Source of the DNA: an uncultured Clostridia bacterium
GTDB lineage: Bacteria; Bacillota; Clostridia; Oscillospirales; CAG-272
NCBI GenBank assembly: GCA_947304475.1
Contig: CAMZBE010000098.1
Location: 1-5,935, forward strand
Direction of reading: 5' to 3'
DNA length: 5,935 nucleotides
The notes under the pieces are model-generated. The model saw nothing but the letters and a program-made list of their open reading frames with translations, was not told the origin of the DNA and did no database searches. Positions 5,105 through 5,935 of this stretch are shown here, piece by piece (position 1 is the stretch's first letter; every line of letters begins with the position of its first letter). A program made the translations under genes and the position numbers.

Positions 5105-5935
5105 ATGGCATACGAAAAGAAGAACGGTAGAAAAGACGGCGTCGGACGCGACCGGCGTTCAGGCGCCAAACCCGGCGCGCGCGTTCCCTTTCGGTACGAC
5201 GGCGCGCAGAGAACAGCGCGGGGGGAGCGGCGCGACGCCCGCCCCGAGAATACCGAAAAAGAGATCAACGAGAATATGGTGGTCGGGCGCAACGCGGTGC
5301 GGGAACTGCTCGCGTCGGGGCGCGATATCGACAAGATTTACGTACAGAACGGCGAGCGCGAGGGCTCGATCATTCAACTGATCGGCGAGGCGTCCGCCCG
5401 TAAGATCCCGATCGCCGAGGTCGACCGGACCAAACTCGACCGGATGTCGGCGTACGCGCGGCATCAGGGGATCGTCGCGTTCGCCGCCGAACAGAACTAT
5501 TCGACCGTCGACGATATGCTCGCTCTCGCAAAGGAGCGGGGAGAGGCGCCTCTGCTCGTGCTCGCCGACGGGATCCTCGATCCTCAGAACCTCGGGGCTC
5601 TGATCCGCGTGGCGGAGTGCACCGGGGCGCACGGCGTCCTGATCCCCAAGCGCCGCGCGGTGGGACTGACCGCCCTGGTCGGGCGTGCGTCCGCCGGCGC
5701 GATCGAGCATCATCCGGTCGCGCGCGTTCCCAACGTCACCGGCGCGATCGAGGATCTGAAACAGCGCGGTTTCTGGATTTTTGCCGCCGATATGGGCGGA
5801 ACCCCCTACTACGCGAGCGATTTTTCGGGACCTGTGGCGATCGTGCTCGGCAGCGAGGGCGACGGGATCTCCCGCCTCGTGCGCGAAAAATGCGACTTCG
5901 TCACCTCGATCCCCCTGCACGGAAAAGTGCAATCC
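5105..5935 (+). CDS. rlmB: 23S rRNA 2'-O-methyltransferase RlmB (SpoU/TrmH family), 3' end beyond the window
   Basis: This is an S-adenosylmethionine-dependent 2'-O-ribose methyltransferase of the SPOUT class; E. coli RlmB modifies G2251 in the 23S peptidyl-transferase P loop. The 277 visible residues show a Lys/Arg-rich tail (1-55), a substrate-binding domain (about 58-128, MVVGRNAVRELL to HQGIVAFAA), and the knotted catalytic domain from about 148. Motif 1 is NLGALIRVAECTGAHGVLIP at 162-181 with Asn162 and Arg168, followed by KRRAVGLT. Motif 2 is VAIVLGSEGDGIS at 244-256. Motif 3 starts at SIPLHGKVQS (268-277), where the window ends just before the expected LNVS. About 20-30 residues are missing at the right edge, not broken. 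ATG 5105 follows AGGCGGTGA (5092-5100), one base from a perfect Shine-Dalgarno, with a short spacer. Very similar clostridial proteins are annotated RlmB; TrmH specificity is the main alternative. Confidence 0.92.
   Translation, partial: MAYEKKNGRKDGVGRDRRSGAKPGARVPFRYDGAQRTARGERRDARPENTEKEINENMVVGRNAVRELLASGRDIDKIYVQNGEREGSIIQLIGEASARKIPIAEVDRTKLDRMSAYARHQGIVAFAAEQNYSTVDDMLALAKERGEAPLLVLADGILDPQNLGALIRVAECTGAHGVLIPKRRAVGLTALVGRASAGAIEHHPVARVPNVTGAIEDLKQRGFWIFAADMGGTPYYASDFSGPVAIVLGSEGDGISRLVREKCDFVTSIPLHGKVQS

Noticed and set aside
5159..5932. Minus-strand open frame (257 codons) opposite rlmB
   Set aside because: It is a shadow of the rlmB coding frame; the plus-strand product has all SpoU motifs.
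1..5935. CRISPR array, insertion sequence, prophage or toxin-antitoxin module
   Set aside because: No regularly spaced direct repeats, transposase or integrase motifs, terminal inverted repeats, or small overlapping toxin-antitoxin gene pair were seen on either strand.

Overview
The window looks like a chromosomal segment from a spore-forming, fairly GC-rich member of the Clostridia, probably an uncultured gut-type lineage. The reasons are a germination protease (GPR), a SigH-type sigma factor, a DUF4364 winged-helix protein, a clostridial-type zinc-ribbon protein, and Gram-positive style promoters, Shine-Dalgarno sites and intrinsic terminators. Nothing in it is clearly phage, plasmid, IS or CRISPR. 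Both ends cut through sequence: the left edge lies just before a truncated AzlC-like gene, and the right edge falls inside rlmB, close to its 3' end.

Layout, left to right. (1) Positions 37-174 (+) hold the first ~40 codons of an AzlC-type permease. They run into the 3' end of gpr and stop, so this is a remnant or a junction. (2) Positions 157-1044 (-) hold gpr, which converges on and overlaps that remnant. (3) Positions 1045-1282 are a divergent control region with a candidate forespore promoter for gpr, an 8-bp inverted repeat, and a consensus housekeeping promoter for the next gene. (4) Positions 1283-3151 (+) hold an orphan family-5 (OppA/DppA-like) substrate-binding lipoprotein, closed by a GC-rich hairpin. 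(5) Positions 3292-3849 (+) hold a DUF4364 protein. (6) Positions 3932-3959 are a strong promoter with an inverted repeat over its -35 box, driving a short SigH-like sigma factor (3984-4535). (7) Positions 4546-4609 form a tRNA-like element that has D and T arms but no normal anticodon arm. It sits directly upstream of a tandem zinc-ribbon protein (4643-4918), which ends at a perfect palindromic terminator. (8) From 5039 a new promoter drives rlmB, a 23S rRNA 2'-O-methyltransferase cut off by the window end.

How the parts relate. gpr and the SigH-like factor both point to sporulation but are separate transcription units on opposite strands. The sigma factor, tRNA-like element and zinc-ribbon gene lie between one promoter and one terminator, so they may be a single transcript; this is inferred from spacing and from finding no convincing internal promoter. 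rlmB and sigH are also close neighbours in Bacillus, but in the opposite order. The most unusual item is the tRNA-like element at 4546-4609.
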